Source: a virus
Length of the DNA: 53,224 nt
Virus record (IMG/VR): IMGVR_UViG_3300009180_005974
Location: 1-53,224 of that record
Reading direction: 5' to 3' (one strand)
Every line of letters begins with the position of its first letter. The stretch's first letter is position 1. The notes beneath the pieces are model-generated. The model ran no database searches. It saw only the letters and a program-made list of their open reading frames with translations, and was not told the origin of the DNA. Below are positions 6,828-15,104 of this stretch, piece after piece. The translations under genes and the position numbers were made by a program.

Positions 6828-8752
6828 AGCGGATGAAACTCGTCGATCTATTGTTCGAAGATGCAGTACCAGGTGACGCTCCTCCAGAGAAGCAAGTTCA
6901 CTTGTTCGATTTTGACGACACGCTTGGCGTCACTACAAATGCGAATGCCGTAATGTTGTACCGAGACGGAAAGCCAGTCCACAAGTCTAAGCAGGAGGTC
7001 GAGGGTTGGCTCAAGAGCCTCGGCGTCAGCACGAATGCGCTGCTTGATCCGGGCATCGTACCGATCTCCGAAAAAGACGGAGCATATGCCGCCTACGTGA
7101 ATTCTGCTGCTCTTGCCAAGATTCAGTCGCAGATACCATCAGATAGACAGTTTGCGACTGGATTCGGAGTTCCAACTGGAGCCTCTGGACAAGACGAGGT
7201 GTTGGTAGACTACACTCCCTCGAGCAGCACAAACCTGGATACCACCAAGCCAATCTCGTCCACCATTGATAAGCTCAAGAAGGCGAACGCGGCTGGCTCC
7301 AAGACGGCAGTTGTAACTGCCAGGACCGCCAGTGGACAGGTGGAGGACATTCACGGCAACAAGCTGACCGCCACGAACGCTGAAGACATGGAAGAGTTCT
7401 TGGAGAAGCAGGGTGCGAAGCCAAACTCTGGAGTCTTCGGCGTCTCAGGCGGAAACAAGGGCAAGAAGATAAAAGATCACTTTGTTGACAAAGCCGCGCA
7501 AAAGCCAGAGGAAGTTCACTTCTATGATGATCTCAGTAAGAACACCAATGACGTAGAAAAGAACATGGCAAAGCAGATTCCAGCAGAACTGCACATTTAT
7601 GGTCCAGGTGAGTTTGCTCACAATGAGGCAAATCCTTCTACACCAAACAAGTCATTCGAGCCAGCTGAAGAAGAGACCACAAAGAGCCAAGAGAATTCAG
7701 GTCGTAGATACGACAAAGATCCCATCCTCGAGCGCTGGCACAAGCTTGCTGGGCTTGAGCCACTGAACGAAGCGAAGCCAAAGGGTCTCTGGCACAATAT
7801 CCGCCAGCGCAGGAAGAAGGGCTTACCAAGAAAGAAGCCGGGTCAGAAGGGCTATCCAAAGACCCTTGACATTGGTGAGTCTGCGGTCATGGCAACTGTT
7901 CGAGGCAAATTGCTCCGCGAGTACGGAATAATTGACTCATTTCTCAACTCTCCATGGTCTGTCATCCCAGGTCTGATCGGAATCTTCAAGGAGATCTTTG
8001 GACCCAACCAGGCGCAGCGGCTCATTAATGCTGGCGACGACGAGGTGATAGAGGACTATCAGAGGTTCCTCAACACGCTTCACATGACACCAGAGTACAA
8101 GGCGATCTGGGAGAACTACAAGCTCGCCCAGAACAGGCATGCAAGCATGGACACTAACTTTGATCTAGCACGTGACATACAGACTCCGGCCGGAAGAGCT
8201 TTCAATAAGCTCAGGCACAAAGTGATGTCCAAGTTCGACGAGCTCGAGCAAACTCTATCACCAGAAAACCGTGACATCTGGGAAGAGAGCGTCACGCACT
8301 CCAGGCAGACCTTCAAGAAGATCTTCGACAACTGGAGCCGTGGCAAGATCACCACTGGGCGCGTCCTCGCGATCTTGGATCCGCGCGGCGTGGTCGAATC
8401 AAGAGTTCGCGGCAAGAGCCTCACCGAGGCGGGAGAGATGTTCGCAGGAAGGGACCTCGAGCAGATGCAGACATCCGAGCTACTTGCCGCCCTTGAGATG
8501 GCGGAGATGGATCTAGAGGACGCCGGCTGTCCAGAGGACTCAGTGGCGCTTGGCGCGCTCTTTGAGCTGATGGACATGATAGACAGCGCCCGTGAGAGAC
8601 CCAACTACACCACCGCGATGATCATCCCTCTCACCAGGGAAGCAATCTCGATAATCAGGGACTGCGAGCACATCGACGAGCAGGATGCAAATCGGATTGC
8701 GGAAGATCTTGAGTCGGCGCTGGAGCATGCTCAAGAGCAGGACGGGTACTGA
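6824..8752 (+). CDS. Leader-HAD-virion fusion protein (candidate head polyprotein)
   Basis: A 642-residue multidomain protein. The leader MKRMKLVDLLFEDAV has L-F-E12 as a protease site and matches the leader of 32308-32619 in its first nine or so residues. A HAD domain follows, with HLFDFDDTLG (Asp29, Asp31), TAVVTART and VHFYDDLSKN. At about 299-317 lies ILERWHKLAGLEPLNEA, a box that recurs at the C-terminus of 26541-29066, with L-N-E as a second candidate cut site. A basic GLWHNIRQRRKKGL segment comes next, a motif I recall from structural proteins of large phages. The C-terminal half is helical and unrecognised. The arrangement suggests a packaged protein cut into an enzyme part and a head part. 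Confidence 0.65.
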   Translation: MKRMKLVDLLFEDAVPGDAPPEKQVHLFDFDDTLGVTTNANAVMLYRDGKPVHKSKQEVEGWLKSLGVSTNALLDPGIVPISEKDGAYAAYVNSAALAKIQSQIPSDRQFATGFGVPTGASGQDEVLVDYTPSSSTNLDTTKPISSTIDKLKKANAAGSKTAVVTARTASGQVEDIHGNKLTATNAEDMEEFLEKQGAKPNSGVFGVSGGNKGKKIKDHFVDKAAQKPEEVHFYDDLSKNTNDVEKNMAKQIPAELHIYGPGEFAHNEANPSTPNKSFEPAEEETTKSQENSGRRYDKDPILERWHKLAGLEPLNEAKPKGLWHNIRQRRKKGLPRKKPGQKGYPKTLDIGESAVMATVRGKLLREYGIIDSFLNSPWSVIPGLIGIFKEIFGPNQAQRLINAGDDEVIEDYQRFLNTLHMTPEYKAIWENYKLAQNRHASMDTNFDLARDIQTPAGRAFNKLRHKVMSKFDELEQTLSPENRDIWEESVTHSRQTFKKIFDNWSRGKITTGRVLAILDPRGVVESRVRGKSLTEAGEMFAGRDLEQMQTSELLAALEMAEMDLEDAGCPEDSVALGALFELMDMIDSARERPNYTTAMIIPLTREAISIIRDCEHIDEQDANRIAEDLESALEHAQEQDGY

Positions 8753-8839
8753 CAAGATTTGCTGCGCGTTGGATCTTCAATGACGCTGTGGCAGATGGGC
8801 CAGCCTGAAAAGGCGGTCGCAAGAAGATATAGTACTGAC

Positions 8840-9076
8840 ATGTTCCCTGGTTCTCTTTGCAAATTTATTGCTCCAGACTCTTATCACGACGCAATATCGA
8901 TAACTCTCTTCGATGAGGAGGGCGATGAACTAGAGATACAGCTGGGCGACATCTGTACCATAATCGAGTGCCATCAGTTCGAGGAAGATGCCAGAGAGCC
9001 GCTGTATGACGTGCTATATCGCGGCCAGATCCTTGGAGTGGACGAGTGTTTCCTCCAGACAATCCAGAATGCATAG
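8840..9076 (+). CDS. Small SH3-like barrel protein, GDLV family
   Basis: A 78-residue protein if started at ATG 8840, which places MFPGSLCKF at the N-terminus as in the MKPGDLV family. ATG 8780 and TTG 8759 are longer alternatives. Acidic beta-rich sequence (ISITLFDEEGDELEIQLGD, PLYDVLYRGQILGV). TATAGT at 8828-8833 with CTGAAA 17 bp upstream could be a promoter, which would make the transcript nearly leaderless. Function unknown. Confidence 0.5.
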   Translation: MFPGSLCKFIAPDSYHDAISITLFDEEGDELEIQLGDICTIIECHQFEEDAREPLYDVLYRGQILGVDECFLQTIQNA

Positions 9077-9084
9077 GAGCCATC

Positions 9085-9354
9085 ATGAGTAGAATGATCA
9101 GAATCGCAATCTTTGTCGCACTTCTTTTTGCACCTGGCCACGCCAACGCGGGCGAAGACGGGGACGAGGATGGAAAGGTCGTCTACAAGCAGAAGACCGA
9201 GATCGATTTCGAGGAACTTGAGATCGAGGGAATCCTCCAGAAGCCTCAGTCCGCCCTAGTCCTCGAGAGGAAGAAGGCGAGCTTCAATCCGCTCATCCAG
9301 CTCAGGACAAATTGGAATCAAGAGATGGATCAATCAGTCGACGAGATCAAATAG
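9085..9354 (+). CDS. Small secreted protein resembling gliding-motility CglF
   Basis: An 89-residue protein with a Sec signal peptide (MSRMIRIAIFVALLFAPGHA, cut near ANA) and TAGGAG upstream. The mature part is VVYKQKTEIDFEELEIEG, LQKPQSALVLERKKASFNPL and IQLRTNWNQEM ending SVDEIK. From memory this pattern matches small periplasmic or outer-membrane proteins of Myxococcota annotated as adventurous gliding motility protein CglF; I could not run a search. It lies directly before the giant outer-membrane protein gene, and both look acquired from a host envelope locus. Confidence 0.55.
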   Translation: MSRMIRIAIFVALLFAPGHANAGEDGDEDGKVVYKQKTEIDFEELEIEGILQKPQSALVLERKKASFNPLIQLRTNWNQEMDQSVDEIK

Positions 9355-9465
9355 AGAGATTATAAAAATTTCCAGAAGCGTTCATTAGTCGTGTTCTGGT
9401 TATGGCCAATCTAAGAAAGTAAATTTTGGAAGAATTATGTAAAATCTCAGCGCATAATTACAGGT
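9355..9465 (+). promoter_or_regulatory. AT-rich leader region upstream of the giant surface-protein gene
   Basis: This 111-bp gap has no gene and is clearly more AT-rich than its surroundings. It contains GATTATAAAAATTT near 9358, similar to a T4-type late promoter, and TTATGTAAAATCTC with CATAATTA close to the start codon. One or more promoters are likely, but no single -35/-10 pair stands out. Confidence 0.35.
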
Positions 9466-12400
9466 ATGCGCAAACTATGTCTAAATCAAATTCTATTCCC
9501 TGTTCTTTTAGCAGCGTTCGCTTCAGCTCCCAGAGTAGCACACGCCTCCGGATTCTGTGAGGTAAGCGATCCTGGGTCCGCAGCCTTCATCCGCAACTCC
9601 TACGTTGAGCTTGGTCTTGGAAGTGAAGGTGCCTTTGGCGAGGGAGGGTATCCTGCTGGCTGGCACTATCGCTCCAACACGGGCCAGATGGGTTTTGTCG
9701 CGAACCCGCAAGCCAACGGATGGGCATCATTCTACGGTGACTTCTTCTCTCCCGGTTCGCCTCTCGAGGGATGGGGAGTCGAGGTCAACGGCACTTCCTA
9801 CACAAACTTCAACGGAAGCCAGAACATTGTAGGCAGCCTCGGTGACCCTGCCTGTGAAGTCGACATCTGTGGGAATCTCGGCGGGGCCGCGACATGGACC
9901 GGAAACAGGGGAGACCTTGGTATTGAGACGCAGTACGGCGTTGTGAATGACGGCGTCTACATCGTCATGACCGTCACACTCACCAACAACGGATCGAGCA
10001 CCCTGTCGGACGTGTACTGGTTCAGGAACGTAGATCCTGACAACGCTGTGATGACTGGTTACGGTTACAGCACGACCAACACCATCATCTCCCAGCCAAA
10101 TGCCTCAACTGATCTCGCTGAGGTGAAGGCCACGGGAGGCGATGGGTCTGACCTCTACCTTCTTGCCTCTGACTCACGCGCAAAGGTCACGCACGGCGGA
10201 TTCAGCAACACAGACGGTTCCAATATCTGGAACGGCTCAGGACTAAACTCATCAGTTGGATCCACAACCACCGCAGATCAGGCAATCTCTCTTGCAGTCC
10301 GCATAGGTGATATGATACCTGGACAGTCTGAGACATTCAGGGTTGTCTATGCACTTGATGACTCTGCGATCACCGCTGCGACGGAATGTGCCGAGGCACC
10401 CGTGATTCCAGATGCAGATTCTGACGGCATACCTGACACTGAGGACACTTGCCCGACCGATCCTGAAAACGATGCGGATGCTGATGGTATCTGTGGCGAT
10501 ACCGACATTTGCCCTGGATACGATGACCTTGCTGACGCAGATTCAGATCTTACCCCTGACGGATGCGATGTTTGCCCTAATGATCCTCTCGATGACGAAG
10601 ACCTAGATGGAATCTGCGGTGACTTCGACACATGCCCAGGGTTTAGCGATATCGTAGACTCTGACTCAGATGGAACTCCAGACGGATGTGATATCTGCAT
10701 CTACGATCCTCTCGACGATGAGGATGAGGACACTGTCTGCGGAAACAACGAGGCCTGTCCTGGGTCTGATGACCTGATGGACACCGACTTGGACTTTGTC
10801 CCAGATGGTTGTGACACCTGTCCATTCGACGCCCTTGATGACTCTGACGCTGACGGTTCTTGTGATTCGGACGACATTTGCCCAGGCGCCGATGACCTGC
10901 TTGACGTCGACGGCGACTCTGTTCCGAACGGATGCGACACCTGCCCGACCGACTCAGCAGATGACTCTGATGGAGACGGCTCCTGCGACTCTGCAGACAT
11001 CTGCCCTGGCTTCGACGACGTCGCGGACGTAGACTCTGATGGTCTTTCTGATGACTGTGATGCCTGTCCGCTCGATGAGCTGAACGATGCAGATGATGAT
11101 GGGGTGTGCGGAGACGTCGACGCCTGTCCATCGGACGCGCTCGATGACCGTGACAGCGATGGACTCTGCGAATCGGCAGACACTTGCCCGCTTGATCCCA
11201 TGAACGATGCTGATGAGGACGGAAACTGTGGAGACGTCGACATCTGCCCAGCTGATGCTGAGAATGATTCGGACGCGGACGGAGTCTGTGGAGATATCGA
11301 CATCTGCGCAGGCTCTGATGACCTTGTCGACTCTGACCTCGACACTGTCCCTGACGGATGCGACGCATGCCCCCTTGATCCGGAAGATGACGTCGACTCT
11401 GACGACAAGTGCGCTGACATAGACCCATGCCCATACGATCCGTTCAACGACGCCGATGGTGATGGAGTCTGCGATGGATCGGACACTTGCCTCGGAGATC
11501 CATCGAACGATGTCGATTCTGACGGAGTCTGCGGACTTGCCGACAACTGCCCTGACTATCCGAACGACGAGCAGCTAGACTTCGATCACGACGGTATTGG
11601 AGATTTCTGTGACTCTGATGCTGACGGTGACACATACGCCGACGACAGCGACAACTGCTTCGGTGAGCCTAATGATCAGACGGATATTGACGGTGACGGA
11701 ATCGGAGACGCATGCGACCCAGTGGACGACAGACCAGTAGATACTGGTGACACAGCAGTCGATACTGCCATCGACTCAGGGATCGATTCCGGAATAGACT
11801 CGGGGATTGATTCAGGCATCGACACAGCAGTTGATACCGACACAGACCCCGTAGAAGATCCAGTCAAGCCAGCTGTGGGTAAGTACGTTCCTGGCGGATG
11901 CTCAACGACAGGTGGTGGACCATCAGGTGGAATCATCTTGCTTGGAGCTGCCCTCCTCGCCTCGGTGAGGCGACGTGGCCTCGGTCTCATGGCTGCTATC
12001 CTGGGTACTCCACTATTGATGGGCGCTTCAGGCGGTGAGGTCCCAGAGATGAGCGTGGTTCCTCTTCCTCCGAGGGGAGCCTCGGTATTCAAGGGTGAGG
12101 AATCGGCAGTGGTCGGCGGTATCGTTACTGACCCGCTCTCCTATGTGAATCCAGACGGCACTGAGACGGTCGTCATCGGTGACACCTTCTGGGGCTGGAC
12201 GACAAATAGGTACACTTTCGATCACTTCTCCTTCGACGTGGGTCTCCCGGGATCTATTATGCAGGATGGTGTACCAAGAATCGGAGACGCCTGGGGTGGA
12301 GCTCGTGGATATACAAAGGCATTCGGAGAGGACGGCTGGGGAGCTTACGGCGATCTCGCGGTCGTTGTTCCCACTGGCGTTGGGCTCGGGGTCGCGCACC

Positions 12401-13248
12401 CGAACACAGTGATGCAGGTCGAGGCCGGTGCCGAGGGACAGGTCGGGGATCTAAGCTTTACAGCTGGTGGTGGTTACCTTGTTTACCCAGAAATTGATCT
12501 CGAGGGTTACGAGCTCGGAGACGGTCCTTACCTTAACGCTCTAGCTGCCTACGGTCTTGGTAACTTCACGGTTGGCGTCGATACGCAAGCCTACTACAAC
12601 ATCGGTGAGAGACCAGTTTCCTCGCTCTTTGTGGGGACATCACTCGACTGGACAATAGGAAACTTCTCCGTGGGAGTCGCGGGAAGCAAGGGAATCATCC
12701 GCCAGCCAGGAGACCCCGACTGGCAACTATCAGCTCAGTTGACCTTTGGCTCTGATGATAAACCTGAAGTAATTCCAGCCCCAGCTCTGGTCATACCCCC
12801 ACCAGCTCCAGCATGCGACTGCAAGTCAGTCACCGTGTACGAGCAGCCGATAGTGATAGTTGTTCCAGCTGCGCCAGACGCGGTCACGGCTCCGAAGCAA
12901 GAGATCGGCATAGGTTTCAAGGCTGGAGATTCCAAGCTGAACGCCAGGGGACAAGCAACACTCGATGGCGTTTGGGTTATCTTGAACTCTCGACCTGGAT
13001 TTGGAGTCAAGGTAGTTGGTTATGCTGATTCCTCTGAGATTGAGTACAAGCATCCTGACGAGCTCTCATACGAGAGGGCAAAGGTTGCCGCCGACTATCT
13101 CGCTGGAAAAGGAATCTCGACCGAGAGGATCTCGATCGAGGGCAAGGGTGATGAGTCTCCGATCGATTCCTCTGGAACGCCAGCTGGCAAGGCCCTAAAC
13201 AGGCGGGTCGAGTTTGTCGTTACCGTCTCTGCTGAGCCGGTCAAGTAG
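9466..13248 (+). CDS. Giant surface protein: TSP3 repeats, internal MYXO-CTERM-like segment, beta-barrel and OmpA domain
   Basis: A 1260-residue protein. Residues 1-27 are a Sec signal peptide ending VAHA. A beta-rich extracellular-type domain follows (28-305). About 315-748 is a run of Asp/Cys-rich calcium-binding thrombospondin type 3 repeats (DADSDGIPDTEDTCP type). Next come a VDTGDT linker and four IDSG units. About 810-838 is GGCSTTGGGP, a hydrophobic helix and VRRRG, the plan of a MYXO-CTERM sorting signal, which normally ends a protein. Here it continues into a second hydrophobic segment, a barrel-like domain (860-1100), a Pro-rich linker and an OmpA peptidoglycan-binding domain with ELSYERAKVAADYL and NRRVEF. 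It looks like two adjacent host genes fused. The probable location is the outer membrane of the infected cell, with a calcium-binding stalk outside. Confidence 0.8.
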   Translation: MRKLCLNQILFPVLLAAFASAPRVAHASGFCEVSDPGSAAFIRNSYVELGLGSEGAFGEGGYPAGWHYRSNTGQMGFVANPQANGWASFYGDFFSPGSPLEGWGVEVNGTSYTNFNGSQNIVGSLGDPACEVDICGNLGGAATWTGNRGDLGIETQYGVVNDGVYIVMTVTLTNNGSSTLSDVYWFRNVDPDNAVMTGYGYSTTNTIISQPNASTDLAEVKATGGDGSDLYLLASDSRAKVTHGGFSNTDGSNIWNGSGLNSSVGSTTTADQAISLAVRIGDMIPGQSETFRVVYALDDSAITAATECAEAPVIPDADSDGIPDTEDTCPTDPENDADADGICGDTDICPGYDDLADADSDLTPDGCDVCPNDPLDDEDLDGICGDFDTCPGFSDIVDSDSDGTPDGCDICIYDPLDDEDEDTVCGNNEACPGSDDLMDTDLDFVPDGCDTCPFDALDDSDADGSCDSDDICPGADDLLDVDGDSVPNGCDTCPTDSADDSDGDGSCDSADICPGFDDVADVDSDGLSDDCDACPLDELNDADDDGVCGDVDACPSDALDDRDSDGLCESADTCPLDPMNDADEDGNCGDVDICPADAENDSDADGVCGDIDICAGSDDLVDSDLDTVPDGCDACPLDPEDDVDSDDKCADIDPCPYDPFNDADGDGVCDGSDTCLGDPSNDVDSDGVCGLADNCPDYPNDEQLDFDHDGIGDFCDSDADGDTYADDSDNCFGEPNDQTDIDGDGIGDACDPVDDRPVDTGDTAVDTAIDSGIDSGIDSGIDSGIDTAVDTDTDPVEDPVKPAVGKYVPGGCSTTGGGPSGGIILLGAALLASVRRRGLGLMAAILGTPLLMGASGGEVPEMSVVPLPPRGASVFKGEESAVVGGIVTDPLSYVNPDGTETVVIGDTFWGWTTNRYTFDHFSFDVGLPGSIMQDGVPRIGDAWGGARGYTKAFGEDGWGAYGDLAVVVPTGVGLGVAHPNTVMQVEAGAEGQVGDLSFTAGGGYLVYPEIDLEGYELGDGPYLNALAAYGLGNFTVGVDTQAYYNIGERPVSSLFVGTSLDWTIGNFSVGVAGSKGIIRQPGDPDWQLSAQLTFGSDDKPEVIPAPALVIPPPAPACDCKSVTVYEQPIVIVVPAAPDAVTAPKQEIGIGFKAGDSKLNARGQATLDGVWVILNSRPGFGVKVVGYADSSEIEYKHPDELSYERAKVAADYLAGKGISTERISIEGKGDESPIDSSGTPAGKALNRRVEFVVTVSAEPVK
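10408..11710 (+). repeat. Thrombospondin type 3 repeat array
   Basis: Protein-level tandem repeats of DxDxDGxxD...CP type inside the giant surface protein, alternating with CPxDxxD units. The acidic residues coordinate calcium and the Cys pairs form disulfides in this family. The DNA is also repetitive, which creates long false open frames on the other strand. Confidence 0.85.
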
Positions 13249-13833
13249 CTCGTCAATCTTATCGATAGAGGAGGCGGCACCACCGACCTCCTCTTTCATT
13301 TTTGACATATCCTGCTCAAGCTTGCCCATCTTTGATTCCAGTGCCTTGACTGCCACGATCGTACCAGCGGTTACCGCTGCCGCGCCAGCAATTGCGCCCT
13401 TAGAGCCGAACATCGATGCGATCTTGGCTTGTATCGATGAAATTCCTCCTGCGGCAGAAGTTGCCGCTGCGGCACCTATGGCGGCAACACCAAGCACCGC
13501 CGCACCGGCAGCAATTTCACTTGAAGACAGCCCATTGTTGATGACAGGCTGCGGCACTTCGATCACCTCTTTGGTGACCACTTTCTTCTGTGGCGCCACT
13601 TTCGGCGCCTCTACATTTGCAACAACTTCTTCAGGCTTTGCTTCTGTCTTTTTGATTTCTGCCTGTTTCTTGACTTTGGCAGGCTTTGTTTCTGCCTTCT
13701 TATCGACAGACTCAACTTCTGGAGCTAAAGGTGGCCTGATTATGACCCCAGCCTCGATTGTGCAGTTGGGGTCATTCAGCCTCAGGTCTTCGAGGCTGAC
13801 AATTTCCCCAGACTTGATTGTGCAGTCAGGCAT
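13195..13833 (-). CDS. Membrane-associated protein with Lys/Glu/Pro linker and coiled coil
   Basis: A 212-residue protein. A short N-terminal part is followed by a long Lys/Glu/Ala/Pro-rich linker (about 45-100), then a hydrophobic Gly/Ala-rich region with two possible membrane helices (IAAGAAVLGVAAIGAAAATS and AIAGAAAVTAGTIVAVKAL), then a C-terminal coiled coil (ESKMGKLEQDMSKMKEEVGG). The linker is like that of periplasm-spanning proteins. Its 3' end overlaps the end of the giant surface-protein gene by 54 bp, tail to tail. It is the last of three overlapping minus-strand genes. A lysis or envelope role is possible; no family is recognised. Confidence 0.55.
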   Translation of the reverse strand: MPDCTIKSGEIVSLEDLRLNDPNCTIEAGVIIRPPLAPEVESVDKKAETKPAKVKKQAEIKKTEAKPEEVVANVEAPKVAPQKKVVTKEVIEVPQPVINNGLSSSEIAAGAAVLGVAAIGAAAATSAAGGISSIQAKIASMFGSKGAIAGAAAVTAGTIVAVKALESKMGKLEQDMSKMKEEVGGAASSIDKIDELLDRLSRDGNDKLDPPV

Positions 13834-14296
13834 TCTTCTTTGGCTTTGCGGCCTTTGCCGCTGGCTTTGATGCCGGATTTGCCTTTGCAGCAGTCTTCTT
13901 TGGCGGAGGCTCTGGAGCTGGTGGCTCTGGTGCTACCTTTCCACCTGCAAGGAGGATCTCGAGCTTTGTCTCAATCTTGGCCAGCTTTGCGCGAAGCTCA
14001 CCAACCTGCTCGAGGAGGTCCTCCTTTGCCTTCACAGCCGCCTCGAGCTTCACTTCAAGAGCGGCGACGCGCTCCTTCAGGTCGTCTTTGAACTCGTTCC
14101 GTTCCTTGCGATCGAGGAGCTTCTCTTCCTTGACGTCCTTACGGACATTGTCGTTGGCCTTGAAATTGAGGTCTGCCTTCTTCTTGTAGAAGTCCCAGGC
14201 GTACTTGCCTAGACCACCGGAGACCGCAAGTCCAAGCACTGCCCAGACATTTCCACCGCCTGATGCTTCCAGGATCTGTGCTAATGGATCAGCCAT
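13826..14296 (-). CDS. Single-pass membrane coiled-coil protein
   Basis: A 156-residue protein with one N-terminal membrane helix (GGGNVWAVLGLAVSGGLGKY, about 13-32), a basic stop-transfer KKK, a long coiled coil (about 60-115) and a disordered Pro/Ala/Lys tail. The layout resembles inner-membrane spanins or holin-associated proteins, but no signature confirms this. It overlaps both neighbours by 8 bp on the minus strand, so the three are probably translated together. Confidence 0.6.
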   Translation of the reverse strand: MADPLAQILEASGGGNVWAVLGLAVSGGLGKYAWDFYKKKADLNFKANDNVRKDVKEEKLLDRKERNEFKDDLKERVAALEVKLEAAVKAKEDLLEQVGELRAKLAKIETKLEILLAGGKVAPEPPAPEPPPKKTAAKANPASKPAAKAAKPKKNA

Positions 14297-14777
14297 CGAT
14301 CACCTCGCTCTCGACAACGTCAGAAGGAACCTGTGCCTTAGTGCCAAAGTAGTAGCTGAACACCATGAGCGTGATGTCCTTGATGAACGTAAGCAGTTGT
14401 GTGCTTTCTTCAGGAAGAAGCAGTTCGGTAGAGGGACCTGCAATGAGCTTGTCTGCTATCCAGACGCCAACAATAAGGGCGAACATCGCAGTTACGAACT
14501 GCGTGAGCGCCTTGTGCTCCATCTTTTCCGAAGAGAAGATCTTCCTTACCGTCCACTGGATTCCGCCGATGATTCCAATACCGATCGCGATCGCCGCAAT
14601 TGTTGTCGGAATAGTGTCATACAGGCTTGGATAAACTTTCGCTCCAGTCGTAACAGGCGCTTCGACTATTTCGGTAGTTTCGACCGCTGGCTGTGCAGCA
14701 ATCATTTCTGGCGGTGCCTCAGGCCCAATCGCCGGTGTTGCAATTTCGTGATTTACTATCTCTGCTGGTGTATCCAT
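14289..14777 (-). CDS. Multi-pass membrane protein, possible holin
   Basis: A 162-residue protein. An acidic, Pro-rich N-terminal 50 residues precede three hydrophobic segments: TTIAAIAIGIGIIGGIQW, LTQFVTAMFALIVGVWIAD and LLTFIKDITLMVFSYYFGTK. Three short membrane helices in a small phage protein suit a class I holin, and it heads a minus-strand unit with two further envelope proteins. No lysin is found in the window, so the holin call is weak. A GGAGGG ribosome binding site and a GATAAATATG motif precede it. Confidence 0.5.
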   Translation of the reverse strand: MDTPAEIVNHEIATPAIGPEAPPEMIAAQPAVETTEIVEAPVTTGAKVYPSLYDTIPTTIAAIAIGIGIIGGIQWTVRKIFSSEKMEHKALTQFVTAMFALIVGVWIADKLIAGPSTELLLPEESTQLLTFIKDITLMVFSYYFGTKAQVPSDVVESEVIDG

Positions 14778-14790
14778 GTTGACCCTCCAA

Positions 14791-14820
14791 CATATTTATC
14801 ACTAGCAGATCGGATCTGCT
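14791..14820. promoter_or_regulatory. Divergent control region with a perfect palindrome
   Basis: Between two divergent genes lies a perfect inverted repeat, AGCAGATC-G-GATCTGCT (14804-14820). On the minus strand the sequence GATAAATATG (reading 14800 to 14791) resembles a T4-type late promoter and leads to the membrane-protein gene. On the plus strand the palindrome is followed by AAGGGAGG and the next start. A repressor operator is plausible; a bidirectional hairpin is the alternative. Confidence 0.45.
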
Positions 14821-14837
14821 AAGGGAGGATGTTTACA

Positions 14838-15023
14838 ATGGCTCTAAAACCAGAAGAATTGCTTGCCATCGCACCAGACGCTGCCAAGCTCGTTGAGCTC
14901 CTTAACAAGGCGCTGAAGAAAGATGACGACGGAAAGGTCAGAATCACACCTGAAGAGGGTAAGGCTATCAAGGCGCTCATCACGAGGATGGCGCTCCAGC
15001 TTGCCAAGGATGCGATAGACTAA
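14838..15023 (+). CDS. Small helical unknown protein
   Basis: A 61-residue protein. ATG 14838 is chosen over ATG 14829 because the GGAGG at 14824-14828 is then correctly spaced. Sequence is amphipathic helical (ELLAIAPDAAKLVELLNKAL, EEGKAIKALITRMALQLAK). Followed immediately by a terminator, so it is a one-gene unit. Function unknown. Confidence 0.6.
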   Translation: MALKPEELLAIAPDAAKLVELLNKALKKDDDGKVRITPEEGKAIKALITRMALQLAKDAID

Positions 15024-15037
15024 TCTTCCCGCGATGT

Positions 15038-15079
15038 AAAGCCTCCGGTCTCCAGTTAGATTCTGGTACCGGAGGCTTT
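15038..15079 (+). terminator. Rho-independent terminator-like hairpin
   Basis: AAAGCCTCCGGT (15038-15049) pairs perfectly with ACCGGAGGCTTT (15068-15079) around an 18-nt loop, followed by CTTGT. The T-run is short. The right arm contains GGAGG and is followed by TTG, so a role in hiding a ribosome binding site cannot be excluded. Confidence 0.7.
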
Positions 15080-15104
15080 CTTGTCTCAGCCTCCAGGAGG
15101 GAAG

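Noticed and set aside
10347-11546. Long Ser/Arg/His-rich open frames on the minus strand
   Set aside because: They are mirror images of the repetitive Asp-rich TSP3 coding sequence; composition is unnatural and there are no ribosome binding sites.
14289-14777. MotA/TolQ-type proton channel of a gliding motor
   Set aside because: Considered because of the CglF-like neighbour, but the helices lack the family motifs and the protein is too short.
15038-15079. tRNA-like folding of intergenic hairpins (also at 18882 and 52171)
   Set aside because: Single long stems without the four-arm layout, anticodon loop or TTC motif. No tRNA could be supported anywhere in the window.
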